DNA from: Callorhinus ursinus
Lineage: Eukaryota > Chordata > Mammalia > Carnivora > Otariidae
Length of the DNA stretch: 64,000 nt
Assembly: GCF_003265705.1 (NCBI RefSeq)
Contig: NW_020312848.1
Location: 51,338,545-51,402,544 of the forward strand
Reading direction: 5' to 3'
The position numbers and the translations under genes were made by a program. The notes under the pieces were generated by a model that saw only the letters and a list, made by a program, of their open reading frames with translations, was not told the origin of the DNA and did not search any database. Positions 12,730-23,687 of this stretch are shown piece by piece; position 1 is the first letter of the stretch; every line of letters starts with the position of its first letter.

Positions 12730-14654
12730 CAGTTCTTTTTATAATAATGTCTAACAATCCTACAGGAAACAGAAGCTCTACTTTTAATCAAAGTTAAGGC
12801 TAAGAACTATTTCCTGGGAAATCCAATTCAAAATAAGCAATCTCTACTTGAGATTGTCCTATTCACACAAAACTGTGTGCCTACAAGAAATGATAATGGA
12901 ATATAAAACCTTTCTCTTCTAGGTTATTGTTTACAATCTGGATGAAGCTGATACCCAAAAGAAAGCATACAAAGGTCAATGTGAAAAGAATGCATAGGAT
13001 TGGTCATTCCTCTTCCTACAACACAAATGCTAACCAGTATGACTATCAGCTACTTAACAATAACCTTCTCATTCCCTCATCCAAACCCCACACACCCACA
13101 TAAAATAGAAGTTATAACCCCTATTCCCCACTTGGCAAATATGAATTAAACAAATTTCTATTTGTCTACTATGTGCTAGGCACCAAGACAATAAAATAAG
13201 ACTAGGAAAACACTCTTTGCCCCCCCCAGAGGAATTTCACACTCATAGGAGGACATTATTTGACAATGAAGAATCACAGACACAAGGTCAAATCAAGGTG
13301 GGGCCCAGCAGTCAGAATTGGCCCTTCCATTCCTAGATCCAGGGCAGACAAATCTCAAACCATGCTGTTCTACATCCCAGTATCCAGTCCTCTTCTGGAA
13401 CAGCTTCCTTTGGAGATAAGTCTCCTTACCTAGCTATTCTAGCCCTTCATTCCACAGCTAATATCCTCATCTCTGCTTTTCAGAAATGGTGCTTCCCAGT
13501 GGCCCCTTCCACTTCCTGCTCTAGAACTCCCAGGTCCCCATCTCAGGCACTCTCTCTGCCTCAAGTATTCTCACACCTCCTCAAAACTGCACTCCCAGAC
13601 TTGATGACCTGGGAGGGAAAATCTGTGTCTGCACATGATGTAAGAGAAAGACAAATTCACATCTAATTAGAAAATAAGGCAGGGTGAAAACACATGACAG
13701 CTCTGCAGGTAATGTGGTCTGAGCTTTTTATTATAAAAATGTCCAAAGATATACAGATGTTTACTACAGAGTAGGGATTCCTTTTGGGGAGCCACCAACC
13801 ATGTACCACAAATTGGTCCAGAGGTAGCTTTAGTGCATTTATCTACAAGAACTTACAGTCAAAAGTATTTCAGACTTTTGCCTTCTCAAAACAAGCTTCA
13901 ATCACTGGAAGCAGCTTTAGGGACATATGTTCGAGAACTTCATCATTTGCAGTTGACTGATTTTCTAGACCTTCCCAATACTGAATTTTACCCTTTTAAT
14001 GACCCTCTGCTCCCAATATAAACTTTCATCAATGCCAGGATATTAGATGAAATAACCCTGAAACGGGCCTTCAGATTAAGGATGGCAACAAAGTACATCT
14101 CTAACCTTCAGTAATGGCCTGTGCTAATGAGGGAGCCCAGGTGTTCACTGCACTATGTATGTGTAGTTACCTCAAATGATTGCCAGGTACCAACTAAAAA
14201 GTCTGGCGCAAATAAACTAGGACTCAATGCAGCTAATAAAGCATACAACACTACAAGGCTGAATACAAATACTAACAGAATTTTCTAAAATTGTATGCCA
14301 GGAGGTCCTTTGTAAATCATAGGAGGATAAATGTTTTTAACATTCAATTTCCCCATATAGTTAACTGCTGTGCCCAAGCAGGTCCTGTGAATTGAAAAGT
14401 CAAACGGAGCTGGCTTGGACCTAGTTATAATTACCATTTAAGTACAAAAGAACGAAAGTCTCTATGTTGACAGAAACAATATCAAAGCAGAACAAGGCCT
14501 CACACTATCAGCTACAATGTCTCAATTTCACATTTGCTTTGGAAATACAGAGGATTTTTCACTTCACTTTCTCCTTTCCAGAACATCCAACAAAACATTT
14601 AAATCAGTTAGTAAAAATATACACACATAATAGCATCGATTTTTTTTAAGAAGG
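12730..14654. other. Intron of lower repeat content and higher GC
   Basis: About 13290-13640 is less AT-rich than its surroundings (runs such as cccaggtccccatctcaggc) and 13700-14350 shows no transposon signature that I know. Only a doubtful L2 tail lies at 13148-13260. I see no splice-bounded open frame. It is a candidate for unique or conserved non-coding DNA. Confidence 0.4.
13148..13260 (-). mobile_element. Possible L2 3' end
   Basis: The series aaacaaatttctatttgtct, actatgtgctaggcaccaag and, further on, cactctttgccc...agaggaattt follows the antisense L2 tail (AACAAATATTTATTGAG...CTATGTGCCAGGCAC...TGCCCTCA). Confidence 0.45.
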
Positions 14655-14765
14655 AGGCTTAAAGATTATCTCATTCAAACCCCTTCATTTTAAAGATGAG
14701 AAAATAAAAGCAAGAAAGGGTGATTCACCCACAACCACACAAATTAGACAAGAATCCTCTATTAT
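14655..14765 (+). mobile_element. Ancient MIR/L2/L3-like relic
   Basis: The pattern aaagattatctcattcaaac, cttcattttaaagatgagaa and cacccacaaccacacaaatt matches a widespread ancient mammalian repeat (TTTTACAGATGAGGAAACTGAG...GGTCACACAGCTAG). Family cannot be fixed by eye. Confidence 0.38.
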
Positions 14766-15777
14766 TTATACCATGCACCATAAAATAGCCCATTTTTCAA
14801 ATACAATAGAATAAATTATTTTACAAATCTACCGAAGTACCATGCTACCTTCAAGACAATCAGAGTATTACGACCCATTGGCAGAGGAGAAAATTTCAGT
14901 GGGCTGGTCAAGGACACAGAGGACACAATCATGGTCTCTGATTTAAAATGAATTCCCAGAAAACATGGTAAACTTGAAGTGACTTGGTACAGCTAAGCAT
15001 ACAGAGCTCCTAAATTTATCAATTCTCCTCTGTACACTTCTGAACATGATGACATATACGTGTACTGTTTTACATTCCTCCTCAGTCCGGGCTGCCACAG
15101 ATCAAAACTTGACTCAAAATATCTAAGAAGAATTTCAGAATCTCTTTTTTCAAATGTTCTAACTTAACACTGAAAAGGCTGAAATTATTAAAATCTCAAA
15201 AAAATCAAAATGTCAAAATATTTAATTCAAATATGTACAGCTGCTACCCATTTCCTTCTTATTTTTAAATATAGAGATTACTGTAAATATTCTAACAGTG
15301 CATTGTCACTTCTTTCTATACAGCCATGATGGAAAGAAGTGGTGAATTAAAGGGGGGATAATTTGATTTTCTATCCCTTATAAAGGGAGGAAAATTGTAA
15401 ATGGCATTATATGTGTGAAAATTGAACTGTAAAAAAATATAGTGTGTGCATCTTGACAGCATCAAATTTAAAAAGGTAAAAAGTATTTAGACTTCTAAAT
15501 TACTTCTCTAAAAATATCACACATTAAATGTACAGCCTTAATTTCTGTAAGAGTCATTGTTAAATGCAGCATTTTTATAAAAACTCAGTTTCTTTATCAC
15601 TTGGGAGAAATAAGTTTGTTACTATTTTCTATATTCCCCTGTTATCAAACTCTTGAATTTGTTTGTTTTTCTCCATTAATGATAATGCCCTTTCTCATGC
15701 TTTAAAATAATCTCCATATTTATTTATCTGTTGATACACCCCATATTTATATTCTGGCTCAGCTAATGCATTGGCAA
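14766..15777. other. AT-rich intron, nothing recognised
   Basis: No family signature seen on either strand. Confidence 0.4.
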
Positions 15778-15833
15778 ATATGTACGTGTATACATGCACA
15801 TGTATGTACATGTATGATACATATAAACATACA
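15778..15833. repeat. Alternating purine-pyrimidine tract (TAYA/CATG rich)
   Basis: Words gtacgtgtatacatgcacat and gtatgtacatgtatgataca make an imperfectly palindromic, almost strictly alternating stretch just before a MIR. Confidence 0.5.
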
Positions 15834-15839
15834 ACAGGA

Positions 15840-16060
15840 AGACGGTACAGTGGTTAAGTCTCTAGAGCAAGACTAATTGGTTCAAATTATGGCTCCAGCA
15901 CTCACAAGCTTAGACAAGTTACTTAACCTCTCTGCACCATAGTTTCCTTACCAGTAAAATGAGAATAATAATAGTACCTGCTTCTTAGAGTCTAAATATG
16001 ACTAAATACAGATTATTTGTAAAGTGATTAGAATAGTGTATGGCACTTTTAAGTATCTAT
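15840..16060 (+). mobile_element. MIR SINE, near full length
   Basis: The MIR order is complete: tacagtggttaagtctctag, ggctccagcactcacaagct, gacaagttacttaacctctc, tagtttccttaccagtaaaa, aataatagtacctgcttctt, then gtgattagaatagtgtatgg at the 3' side. It is the best-preserved MIR in the window. Confidence 0.82.
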
Positions 16061-17585
16061 GAAGTGTTGAATTTTTGAAAATTATTTTTACCTTCCTTTT
16101 TCTTCCATCTCTCCCTCTTCTTCATCATCATTTCCACACAAGATTTTTATCAAGTGCTTAATATCAAAACCAGCATTACAGATATTTATGCACTTTTGAC
16201 CCTCAGAAAACAACAGGTCATGCTTAACCCTGATGATAATGTACATTCCTAACACAAATAAGTAAGAGAGCACAAATAATAATCAGGGACAGAAACTGCA
16301 TAGCACAATGTAGTTGATCTTCTAACTGGGATACATCTACTCCTATAATGACATGAAGATCTAAGAGGTAGTTAGACACACAGCATTTATAAGGGAATCA
16401 ATTTCCAGACCCTCAACTTCCATATAAACTCTTTCCTAAAATCAATCTATGTGAGAAACCTCCTCCCAAGTAGGATCTCCTTTCCCATTTCCCTTCTCTC
16501 TACTACCCTTCTCTCCTACTTTATAGGAAAACAGTTGTGCTCTCACAGATCCCTAAGCATACTACAGCATATTGTTCTGAGACAGAAAAGCCTTGGGGCA
16601 TCAAAAACAAAAGTACAATTCATGTGTTTTGTCACTACTGACACTCTCTGCTGAAGAGAGGAGTATCTCCCCAAGTGAGGAAACATCCTCTCCCCCTTCC
16701 TAACAATTTACCCACCTCTTTCCTGGAAGAAGGGTGAAAAAAAAAAAAAAGGATAGATACATGCATACATACATTAGTTTAAGCTGCTTTAGCCTTCAAA
16801 ACAGCAAAACCATACAAGGTCCTGGTGAATAACAACCACAAATTTGAAAACTGAGAATAATGAAATGAAAGTACAAACAGAATGGTAATTCAAGCACGTT
16901 CTCCAAGACATTCTGAGCATTTTCAGATACATTTCAGAGCTCAAATTAGAGGATCCTTTTTGTGGAGTGCTGAAAGGGTAGAGGTTGGAAAATAGGATTA
17001 ACTGAAGAAAAGGGAGGAACAAGAACAAGCAAAGTAGGAAAGAAAGGAGAAAGGAAACAGGGCAAACCGCTTTAGAATTAAAGGAGGAAATCCTATCAAA
17101 TAAACCAATCACATAAAGGCCACAAATTAATACAGCATAATCAGTGACTGAAATGCCATATTAGCAAAACAAGATGCCTAAGTTCTACTTTGTCAATAAA
17201 GAAATCCTGCATTTTCTCTGGATATATCACTAGTAGCATAAGAAAGAAATTAATAAATACTTTCTTAAAAGGAAGGCTTAAGCAGAAGATAAAAGAAAAT
17301 ATATAGGTCACAGAGAATATAAAACTAATGGTGTCTTTACATACAGACAAAACAATTCTGGCCACTAATGGGCAGTAGGGCTGAGAGAGAGAGATACCTT
17401 TGGGACATACTACATTACCCAGTGATACGTGGAATAGTTTAGACTTATCTTTTCCTAGTAACATTTCAATATTAATCAAGATGCAGGTTTATAGTTTAAT
17501 TTTGAGACATACTGTAAAGGTTCTTATCAGCAACAGTTTTGTATAATCTACCATGACTATACATATGCACCACATTTAGTAAGGC
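16061..17585. other. Intron, nothing recognised
   Basis: A-run at 16738-16751 followed by a short (ATAC)n. The long minus-strand open frames at 16789-17479 have no recognisable domain and hydrophobic composition from T-rich antisense DNA; I do not call them genes. Confidence 0.4.
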
Positions 17586-18070
17586 TGTAACATAGAGAAA
17601 CTTAGCATGTCTGACTCCACATTGCCTCTATTTCCCTTGCTGCTGTGACCTATAGCTTAGAAACTTCTGCTTTCGCCTGCATATAGACATGTTACAGTTA
17701 AGGTTTGCAAAAACTGCTTTTTATCTGAATTCCACTTCATCTGAGGAGATAAGGAAGTGCGTACATAAATGACTCTGCTATCTTTGAGATTTACAATCTC
17801 ATTACAAGAATGACATGACCAGATTGCTATACGCAAAGATCAACTGACCAAGGACAAAGAAGTCACACGACCTTCTCAGATGTCTACAGATGTCAGTCAC
17901 CTTTTGACTCCAACCCCCTCCTGTTCCCCACTCTTTCTAACATAAAAGGAGCTCAAATCTCATGCTTGACTTATAGGTCTATTGTGTGGCAAGCAGAATG
18001 AGCTTGGACTCAGTTATAAGGCAATTTATGATTTACTGTACGCATGTGAAATTAAAAGCCAGAAGCAAAC
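17586..18070 (+). mobile_element. Probable solo LTR of an endogenous retrovirus (ERV1-like)
   Basis: The unit opens tgtaacatagagaaacttag followed by catgtctgactccacattgc. It has a TATA-like cataaaagga at 17941, a candidate start region about 30 bp on (cttgacttataggtctattg) and an attaaa poly(A) signal at 18051, and it ends near gaagcaaaca. This order (TG start, TATA, poly(A), CA end) is that of a class I LTR. I see no flanking duplication and no internal viral sequence, so it would be an old solo LTR. Family name is not certain. Confidence 0.48.
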
Positions 18071-18660
18071 AATTATTTTAACAAGCTGTCAAGATATGCA
18101 GAGTTTTGCCAAACAAACATCGTTTATACTGATCTTTTGAAAAGTATATAAAACTTAGAATTCCCTCAACAAAACTGTTACGCAAAATTGTCATAAGATT
18201 CCTATAAAGCATATGACTCAACTGCTATCAAAATCTTCCCCAAATGAGACTGATTTCCAACAGAGTCCCAGTTTTTAAACTCTGACAATTTCCTGTCCCT
18301 TTTTCTTTTACATTTTATTTTCTCTTGCTCAAAAGACAAAGAAGCATCACAGGTTTATTTTTTATTATTGTCATTAGTGAATTTTATCACCATCCTGAAA
18401 TATACCCAACAGTGATTTCCTGTTCCCCTGCCACTAATCTCTCTCGGGCAGGCCCAACTCTCATTCTCTGGAGTTGGGAAGGGAAAGGGAAAGGAATCGA
18501 AGTAACAGGTTGCTCCCACCCTCCAACTCAAAGCCAACTTATTATTCCTTTTATGTACTGCCATCATTTCCCCCAACATTCCAGGATCCACTTGACACCA
18601 ATCTATTCTATAACTTATCTCCTAACATGCCATATAATTTACACATTTATTATATATGTA
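18071..18660. other. Intron, nothing recognised
   Basis: No family signature. The left flank of the nested L1 complex ends in atttattatatatgtaaaaa. Confidence 0.4.
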
Positions 18661-18670
18661 AAAAATATAT

Positions 18671-18721
18671 TTTTTCTTTTTTATTATGTTATGTTAATCA
18701 CCATACATTACATCATTAGTT
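18671..18721 (-). mobile_element. Outer L1 of a nested pair, 3' end (left part)
   Basis: The T-rich tail and ttatgttatgttaatcacca then tacattacatcattagtt are the antisense 3' end of a young carnivoran L1. The copy is cut at atcattagtt (18712-18721), which is repeated at 19879-19888 where the same L1 resumes. The interruption is therefore a later insertion. A short duplication aaatatat (18663-18670 and 20143-20150) may flank the outer element. Confidence 0.8.
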
Positions 18722-18835
18722 CTTTTTATAATTTTTTATTATATTATGTTAATCACCATACATTACATTATTAGTTTTTGATGCAGTGTTCCATGATTCA
18801 TTGTTTGCATATAACACCTATTCAGTCATAGATTC
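18722..18835 (-). mobile_element. L1 3'-end segment, candidate 3' transduction
   Basis: A second antisense L1 3' end (18731-18819) is followed by 16 bp of non-L1 sequence (ttcagtcatagattc at its core) and then by the T-tail of the inner L1. It lies inside the single pair of duplications that bounds the inner insertion (18712-18721 and 19879-19888). The simplest reading is one insertion whose source L1 read through its own poly(A) into a downstream L1 fragment. Two successive insertions are the alternative. Confidence 0.6.
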
Positions 18836-19104
18836 TTTTTTTTTATGTTATGTTAATCACCATACATTACATCATTAGTTTTTGATGTAGTGTTCCATGA
18901 TTCATTGGGTTTGCATATAACACCCAGTGCTCCATGCAGAACGTGCCCTCTTTAATACCCATCACCAGGCTAACCCATCCCCCCACCCCCTCTCCTCTAG
19001 AACCCTCAGTTTGTTTCTCAGAGTCCATAGTCTCTCATGGTTCGTCTCTCTCTCCGATTTCCCCCCCTTCATTCTTCCTCTCCTGCTATCTTTTTTTTTT
19101 TTTT
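18836..19104 (-). mobile_element. Inner young L1: 3' UTR in normal order
   Basis: Antisense 3' UTR from the tail (ttatgttaatcaccatacat) through gtgctccatgcagaacgtgc, gtttgtttctcagagtccat and the polypyrimidine strand of the L1 purine tract. It stops in a T-run (19091-19104) that is the internal A-tract of the 3' UTR. The element continues, inverted, at 19105. Confidence 0.9.
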
Positions 19105-19519
19105 CAACATCGCTCGGCAGCAGGGAAATCCAAATCAAAACCTCCATGAGATACCACCTCACACCAGTCAGAATGGCTAAAATTAACAAGTCAGGAAACA
19201 ACAGATGTTGGCGGGGATGTGGAGAAAGGGGAACCCTCCTACACTGTTGGTGGGAATGCAAGCTGGTGCAGCCACTCTGGAAACAGTATGGAGGTTCCTC
19301 AAAAAGTTGAAAATAGAGCTACCATACGATCCAGCAATTGCACTACTGGGTATTTACCCCAAAGATCCAAATGTAGGGATCCGAAGGGATATGTGCACCC
19401 CAATGTTTATAGCAGCAATGTCCATAATAGCCAAACTATGGAAAGAGCCAAGATGTCCATCGACAGACGAATGGATAAAGAAGATGTGGTGTATGTATAC
19501 AAACACACACACACACGCG

Positions 19520-19559
<40 letters not shown>

Positions 19560-19878
19560 GGAATATTATGCAGCCATCAAAAGGAATGAGATCTTGCCAT
19601 TTGCAACGACGTGGATGGAACTGGAGGGTATTATGCTGAGCGAAATGAGTCAATCAGAGAAAGACATGTATCATATGACCTCACTGATATGAGGAATTCT
19701 TAATCTCAGGAAACAAACTGAAGGTTGCTGGAGTGGTGGGGGGTGGGAGGGATGGAGTGGCTGAGTGATAGACACTGGGGAGGGTATGTGCTATGGCGAA
19801 TGCTGTGAATTGTGTAAGACTGTTGAATCACAGACCTGTACCTCTGAAACAAATAATACATTATATGTTAAAAAAAAA
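19105..19878 (+). mobile_element. Inner young L1: 5'-inverted segment with ORF2 C-terminus
   Basis: Sense ORF2 end starting caacatcgctcggcagcagg, with gagataccacctcacaccag, gggtatttaccccaaagatc and gatggaactggagggtatta, then 3' UTR to acattatatgtta and a run of A. Its right end is directly adjacent, in L1 coordinates, to the break of the antisense part at 19104. That is the signature of twin priming. It contains a (CA)n expansion at 19501-19557. No intact reading frame. Confidence 0.9.
19501..19557. repeat. (CA)n microsatellite inside L1 ORF2
   Basis: About 25 CA units with a central acgcgtgcgcgc interruption, at the point where sister L1 copies have a short TATATACACA before atggaatatta. 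Confidence 0.95.
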
Positions 19879-20117
19879 ATCATTAGTTTTTGATGTAGTG
19901 TTCCATGATTCATTGTTTGTGTATAACACCCAGTGATCCATGCAGAACATGCCCTCTTTAAGACCCATCACCAGGCTAACCCATCCCCCCACCCCCTTCC
20001 CCTCTAGAACCCCCAGTTTGTTTCTCAGAGTCCATAGTCTCTCATGGTTCGTCTCCCCCTCCGATTTCCCCCTCTTCATTTTTCCCTTCCTACTATCTTC
20101 TTCTTTTTTTTTTTTTT
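19879..20117 (-). mobile_element. Outer L1, 3' UTR (right part)
   Basis: The sequence resumes with atcattagtttttgatgtag and runs through the same antisense 3' UTR as the inner copy to the polypyrimidine strand. It ends in a T-run (20104-20117) at the same internal A-tract where the inner copy broke. Confidence 0.85.
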
Positions 20118-20142
20118 GACAGATGTTGGCGGGGACGCAGAG
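20118..20142 (+). mobile_element. Tiny inverted ORF2 remnant of the outer L1
   Basis: The 25 bp gacagatgttggcggggacg plus cagag match the sense ORF2 segment seen at 19201-19226 and 37556-37581. Directly after the antisense T-run, this is best read as the inverted 5' piece of a twin-primed insertion. Confidence 0.75.
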
Positions 20143-20194
20143 AAATATATATTAAATATATTAAATGGTCTCTTCTTACTAGAAAGAAAATAAT

Positions 20195-20300
20195 CTTCAC
20201 ATGGGCAGGGATCTACATCATTTTGTTCACTGACCTATCCCAACTACCTAGAACAGTGCCTGACGCATAGTAACTATTCAAAAACACACTGAATCAATGA
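20195..20300 (+). mobile_element. L2 3' end
   Basis: The L2 tail order is visible: cacatgggcagggatctaca, ttgttcactgacctatccca, cctagaacagtgcctgacgc, atagtaactattca, ending gaatcaatgaattc. Confidence 0.72.
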
Positions 20301-20784
20301 ATTCTTAACTTTGCCTAGGATTCTATCTGTACCAAACTCCCCATGTGAGGCGCCACAAACAAAACCACGTGCTGCTCCAATCTTATTACTTAATTTGCAT
20401 GTGATTTTTCTCACCCTAATGTCACTGTCATAGGTAAGAGTTTGTTGCCACAAGAACTGGAAGTGATATCTGCACAGTTTAGCTGTCATGAAAACCCTAA
20501 CAAATACTTCTGTTCTCGGCTGACTTCATTTTATGGCCACAAGAAACCCAAACATCTAATAATCTAATAGTTTAGTTTGTCTCTTTTCCCTCCTTGGGCA
20601 ATGTCTTCAGAGTCTCTTGTCCTGAATACCTCTCCTATAAATTTACTACCTCCATTCATTTCTACGTACCTTATCCATTATGCCTTCTCCCTACCCTACA
20701 GTAGACTTACTCCTCTGATTCTCCCTTGACCAACAAGGGAGAATGTCCTCAAAAGCCTCCATAAAAGCCCATTAGCAGAAGAAG

Positions 20785-20995
20785 AGGTTAAGATTAGATG
20801 AGGACATTATGGTGGGCCCTAATATCAAATAACTGGTGTCCTTTTAAGAGGAAAGTTGGAAGGAGCCATGAGCATAGACAGAGGAGAGATCATGTGAAGA
20901 CACAAGGAGAAGTCAGTCATCCACAAGGCAAGGAACAAAGCCTCCGAAGAAATCAACACTGCCAATACTTTGATCTCAGATGTTGTTTAAAACCA
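20785..20995 (+). mobile_element. MLT1/MST-type LTR (ERVL-MaLR)
   Basis: Sense LTR words occur in order: ggtgggccctaatatcaaat, aactggtgtccttttaagag, gagatcatgtgaagacacaa, catccacaaggcaaggaaca, cactgccaatactttgatct, then gttgtttaaaacc. The 5' part of the LTR is missing. The open frame at 20798-21058 merely runs through it. Confidence 0.78.
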
Positions 20996-21249
20996 AAAAA
21001 GTCTATTAGTAATAGAGTTATATACACATTTGTGAATCTACTTAACATATATAAGTAGATGCTATAATATGTTATTATTGTAAAAGTATTCATAGCAAAT
21101 TGTAGCTTTATTTTAAACTGATACATGTAAAGGTAAATGCTACCTACAGAACAGGATGAAGTGAATAGCTCACTTTATTGTTAATATGGAACAACTCCAG
21201 GGCTGGACTATCTGCCCTTGAATCAGTGAGGGAAAAGGAAAAAAAGATT

Positions 21250-21268
21250 GGGGCGGGGGCGGAGGGGG
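21250..21268 (+). other. G-rich tract, possible G-quadruplex
   Basis: The 19 bases ggggcgggggcggaggggg contain three long G-runs separated by C, C-GG-A spacers. It stands out from an AT-rich background. Confidence 0.55.
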
Positions 21269-21307
21269 CTGTCACCAGGGTGATCTTGAACAGTGCAGGT
21301 ATTAGGT

Positions 21308-21329
21308 GATTGGCTACCTCCTACCAATC
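21308..21329. promoter_or_regulatory. Paired inverted CCAAT boxes
   Basis: GATTGG (21308-21313) and CCAATC (21324-21329) face each other across ten bases, about 40 bp from the G-tract. This is the arrangement bound by NF-Y in some promoters. No transcription start evidence is visible, so regulatory function is only a possibility. Confidence 0.3.
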
Positions 21330-21435
21330 AGTGGCTCAAGCTAACCCAAAAATGACTATTTCATACAGCAAAACCCAATCAGTCCTGTTCTTTTAGTTGC
21401 GAAAAGGAAAAGCTCCCTAAAATAACATGCATTCA

Positions 21436-21502
21436 TAAGTGATTAATATACAGTAAGCACTCAATAAATATTTGCTAAATAAATTAATGAATCAATGAGT
21501 AC
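21436..21502 (+). mobile_element. L2 3' end
   Basis: The words cagtaagcactcaataaata and tttgctaaataaattaatga are the L2 tail (GTAGGCACTCAATAAATATTTG...AATGAATGA). Confidence 0.62.
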
Positions 21503-22488
21503 TTCCCTATGCTTTGGGAAGTTCAGCCCAAATTAAATGCCAGAATTTTATATGTAAAGGGTTAGGTCTTAAAATGTGTATTACCAACTGATAAATATAA
21601 TAACAGTTAAATAAATATATCTGGATGCTCAATAAGAACTTCATGCATTAATATATCAACACATCATCGAACCACTGTAAGCCAATTTTACAATAAATTG
21701 AAATACTTTTTATTTGAATCAAAAAGTTCTCAAGTAACAATTCATGTCAGTCATACAGCTACCAGAAAATGAGAATAAATATTTGTTTCCAAAATTAATG
21801 ACTCAAAAACAGTAAGAAAATTAATTTTAATTTACTCTCAATTTTGAAGTAATATGTATTTTGTTATAAAAATTTTGATTCTGCCCTCCAAATACATTTA
21901 ATTTTCCATTTTTCCATATTTAAGATTAATCACAAAAAGCAATGAAAAACATTTCATTTTCAACTCACTAAAATATAAAAGGTATTAAACACAAAGATAC
22001 TTTTTCAAATATAGGTAAGTTCATTGCAAATGTTGTTCATAACATTTCAAAAGAACATTGCTAAAAAGTGTTGCTAGGATTCTTTTTTAATTTGCACAGT
22101 TTTATTACTAAGCATTCATTCTTGAGACAAATGTAATTTTTTAATTAACTGGCCCTTTACAAGGTATGTGATCAATAAGTATTAGCGGATTCCTGATTTT
22201 AAAAGGTTTTTAAAAACTTTTTTCACCACCCAAAAATAAAATCTGGGCTAAATTTGATCTACTGATACAAAGATATAAATGAGAAATTCCAAATTAGTAT
22301 CACCTTAATACAGCTAGATAGAAAAATGAATGGTGAAGGAAAAGGCCATTAGGAAAGATAATGATCTTTCTAGCATGGTCTGAATGCAATCCTCCCTATG
22401 AGGTTCAAATTCAGTAAACGGTCTGTTGGGGAAACCTGTTAATCTCTAAGATTTGTCAGGAAAAAATGTGAAAGATTTTGAAATTTTC

Positions 22489-22659
22489 TTTTTTCTTTAA
22501 AGATTTTATTTATTTGACAGAGAGACAGCAAGAGAGTGGGAGAGGGGAAATGGGAGCGAGTGGGAGAGGGAGCCCCAATGCAGGGCTCGATCCCAGGACC
22601 CTGGGATCATGAACTGAGCCGAAGGCAGATGCTTAATGACTGAGCCACCCAGGCACCCC
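22489..22659 (-). mobile_element. CAN SINE with 16-bp target-site duplication
   Basis: Tail tttaaagattttatttattt, body gagagtgggagaggggaaat, then gagccccaatgcagggctcg and head gagccacccaggcacccc. The piece between the body and caatgcaggg (the 'ctccctgctcagc' block) is lost. The duplication agattttgaaatttc (one-base variant) is at 22473-22488 and 22660-22675. Confidence 0.95.
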
Positions 22660-22675
22660 AGATTTTGAAAATTTC

Positions 22676-23650
22676 TAAAAAATATGTATGTGACATTTTT
22701 GTTATAATAATATTAATATATAATATAAATATATATTTATTGAAAATGCTACATATTATATTAATGGTTATTAGTAGGTATCCTGACTAGTATGCCCTTC
22801 TAGGTTATCTGGTTCTATAAGGGTTTAAGTCTTTAATTGTCTTTCAGCCACTTTACAACTCTGCAAGGTGTAAAACACCTAATAATGTAAATGATTCTTT
22901 TCCACAGAAATACAAACAAATTCTCTCCAGTGGAGGAAAAAAAATCCTTGGTTGGTGATCATAATCCACAGAATCATTAACCTATGCATACTGACCAATT
23001 CTGTATCTGTTGCACTTTCATTTCAACATCCCTAATTGCCTGTATGTATGTGCTCTTTTACTTCCCCTGTGAATAAGTTGTAATGTCATACTGGTTCCCT
23101 CAATTGAGCTAAATAAAATATCTGACACTTGTCCATTTTATATTTGAATAAGAGTCACAATTTTTTAAATAACCTTTAGAAATGTCTATAACTAAAAGTA
23201 TGAGTTTTGAAATGACACTTTCCATGAACACACCTTCTTAAAATTTCCACTAGGTCATAAGTCATCCCACGTAAGTTACTCAAGCTAAAATAAGATAGTA
23301 TGCTTCAGTGAATCCAAAACACCATTATATGATGTTCCTTTATTGTTTATATACCAGTAAGAAAGCAAAAAAGCTGGAAACTAAACCATAATACAATGCT
23401 TTCTTATCATTTAAGATTTCTTGTATTTTTTTTCTGTTTATCATTTTTTTCCATTGCTCTAGTTCCATGTCTCTGTATCTATATAATTTATCTTTTGAAG
23501 ACCAAATCATAGGATTTGGAAATTATGGTAGTACCTAAAATACACTTATCTCAACTAAAGCATTGACACTAGGACTATATTCATACCTATGCAAACAATG
23601 ACAATGACATCAAGAGCACCACCAGGCCAACAGAGAATTTAAGAAGATAT
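22676..23650. other. AT-rich intron, nothing recognised
   Basis: A TA-rich stretch lies at 22705-22745; no transposon family named. Confidence 0.4.
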
Positions 23651-23686
23651 CAATTTAAAGATGCATCCCAATTTAAAGATGCACCC
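23651..23686. repeat. 18-bp tandem duplication at a SINE target
   Basis: caatttaaagatgcatcc is followed at once by caatttaaagatgcaccc. The second copy overlaps the left target-site duplication of the next SINE. Confidence 0.85.
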
Positions 23687-23687
23687 T

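Larger units (their letters stand above)
20996..22472. other. AT-rich intron with a G-tract and paired CCAAT boxes
   Basis: Besides the L2 tail at 21436-21502 and the short motifs listed separately, no family signature or exon was recognised. Confidence 0.4.

Noticed and set aside
13833..14021. 62-codon open frame of balanced composition
   Set aside because: No recognised domain, splice site or repeat; length is within chance expectation.
16789..17479. Two long minus-strand open frames with hydrophobic products
   Set aside because: The composition follows from T-rich antisense DNA. No recognisable domain, no splice context, no homologue I can name.
18722..20142. Satellite or tandem array of the repeated 3' UTR blocks
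   Set aside because: Orientation switches, T-tails and duplications show nested L1 insertions rather than tandem amplification.
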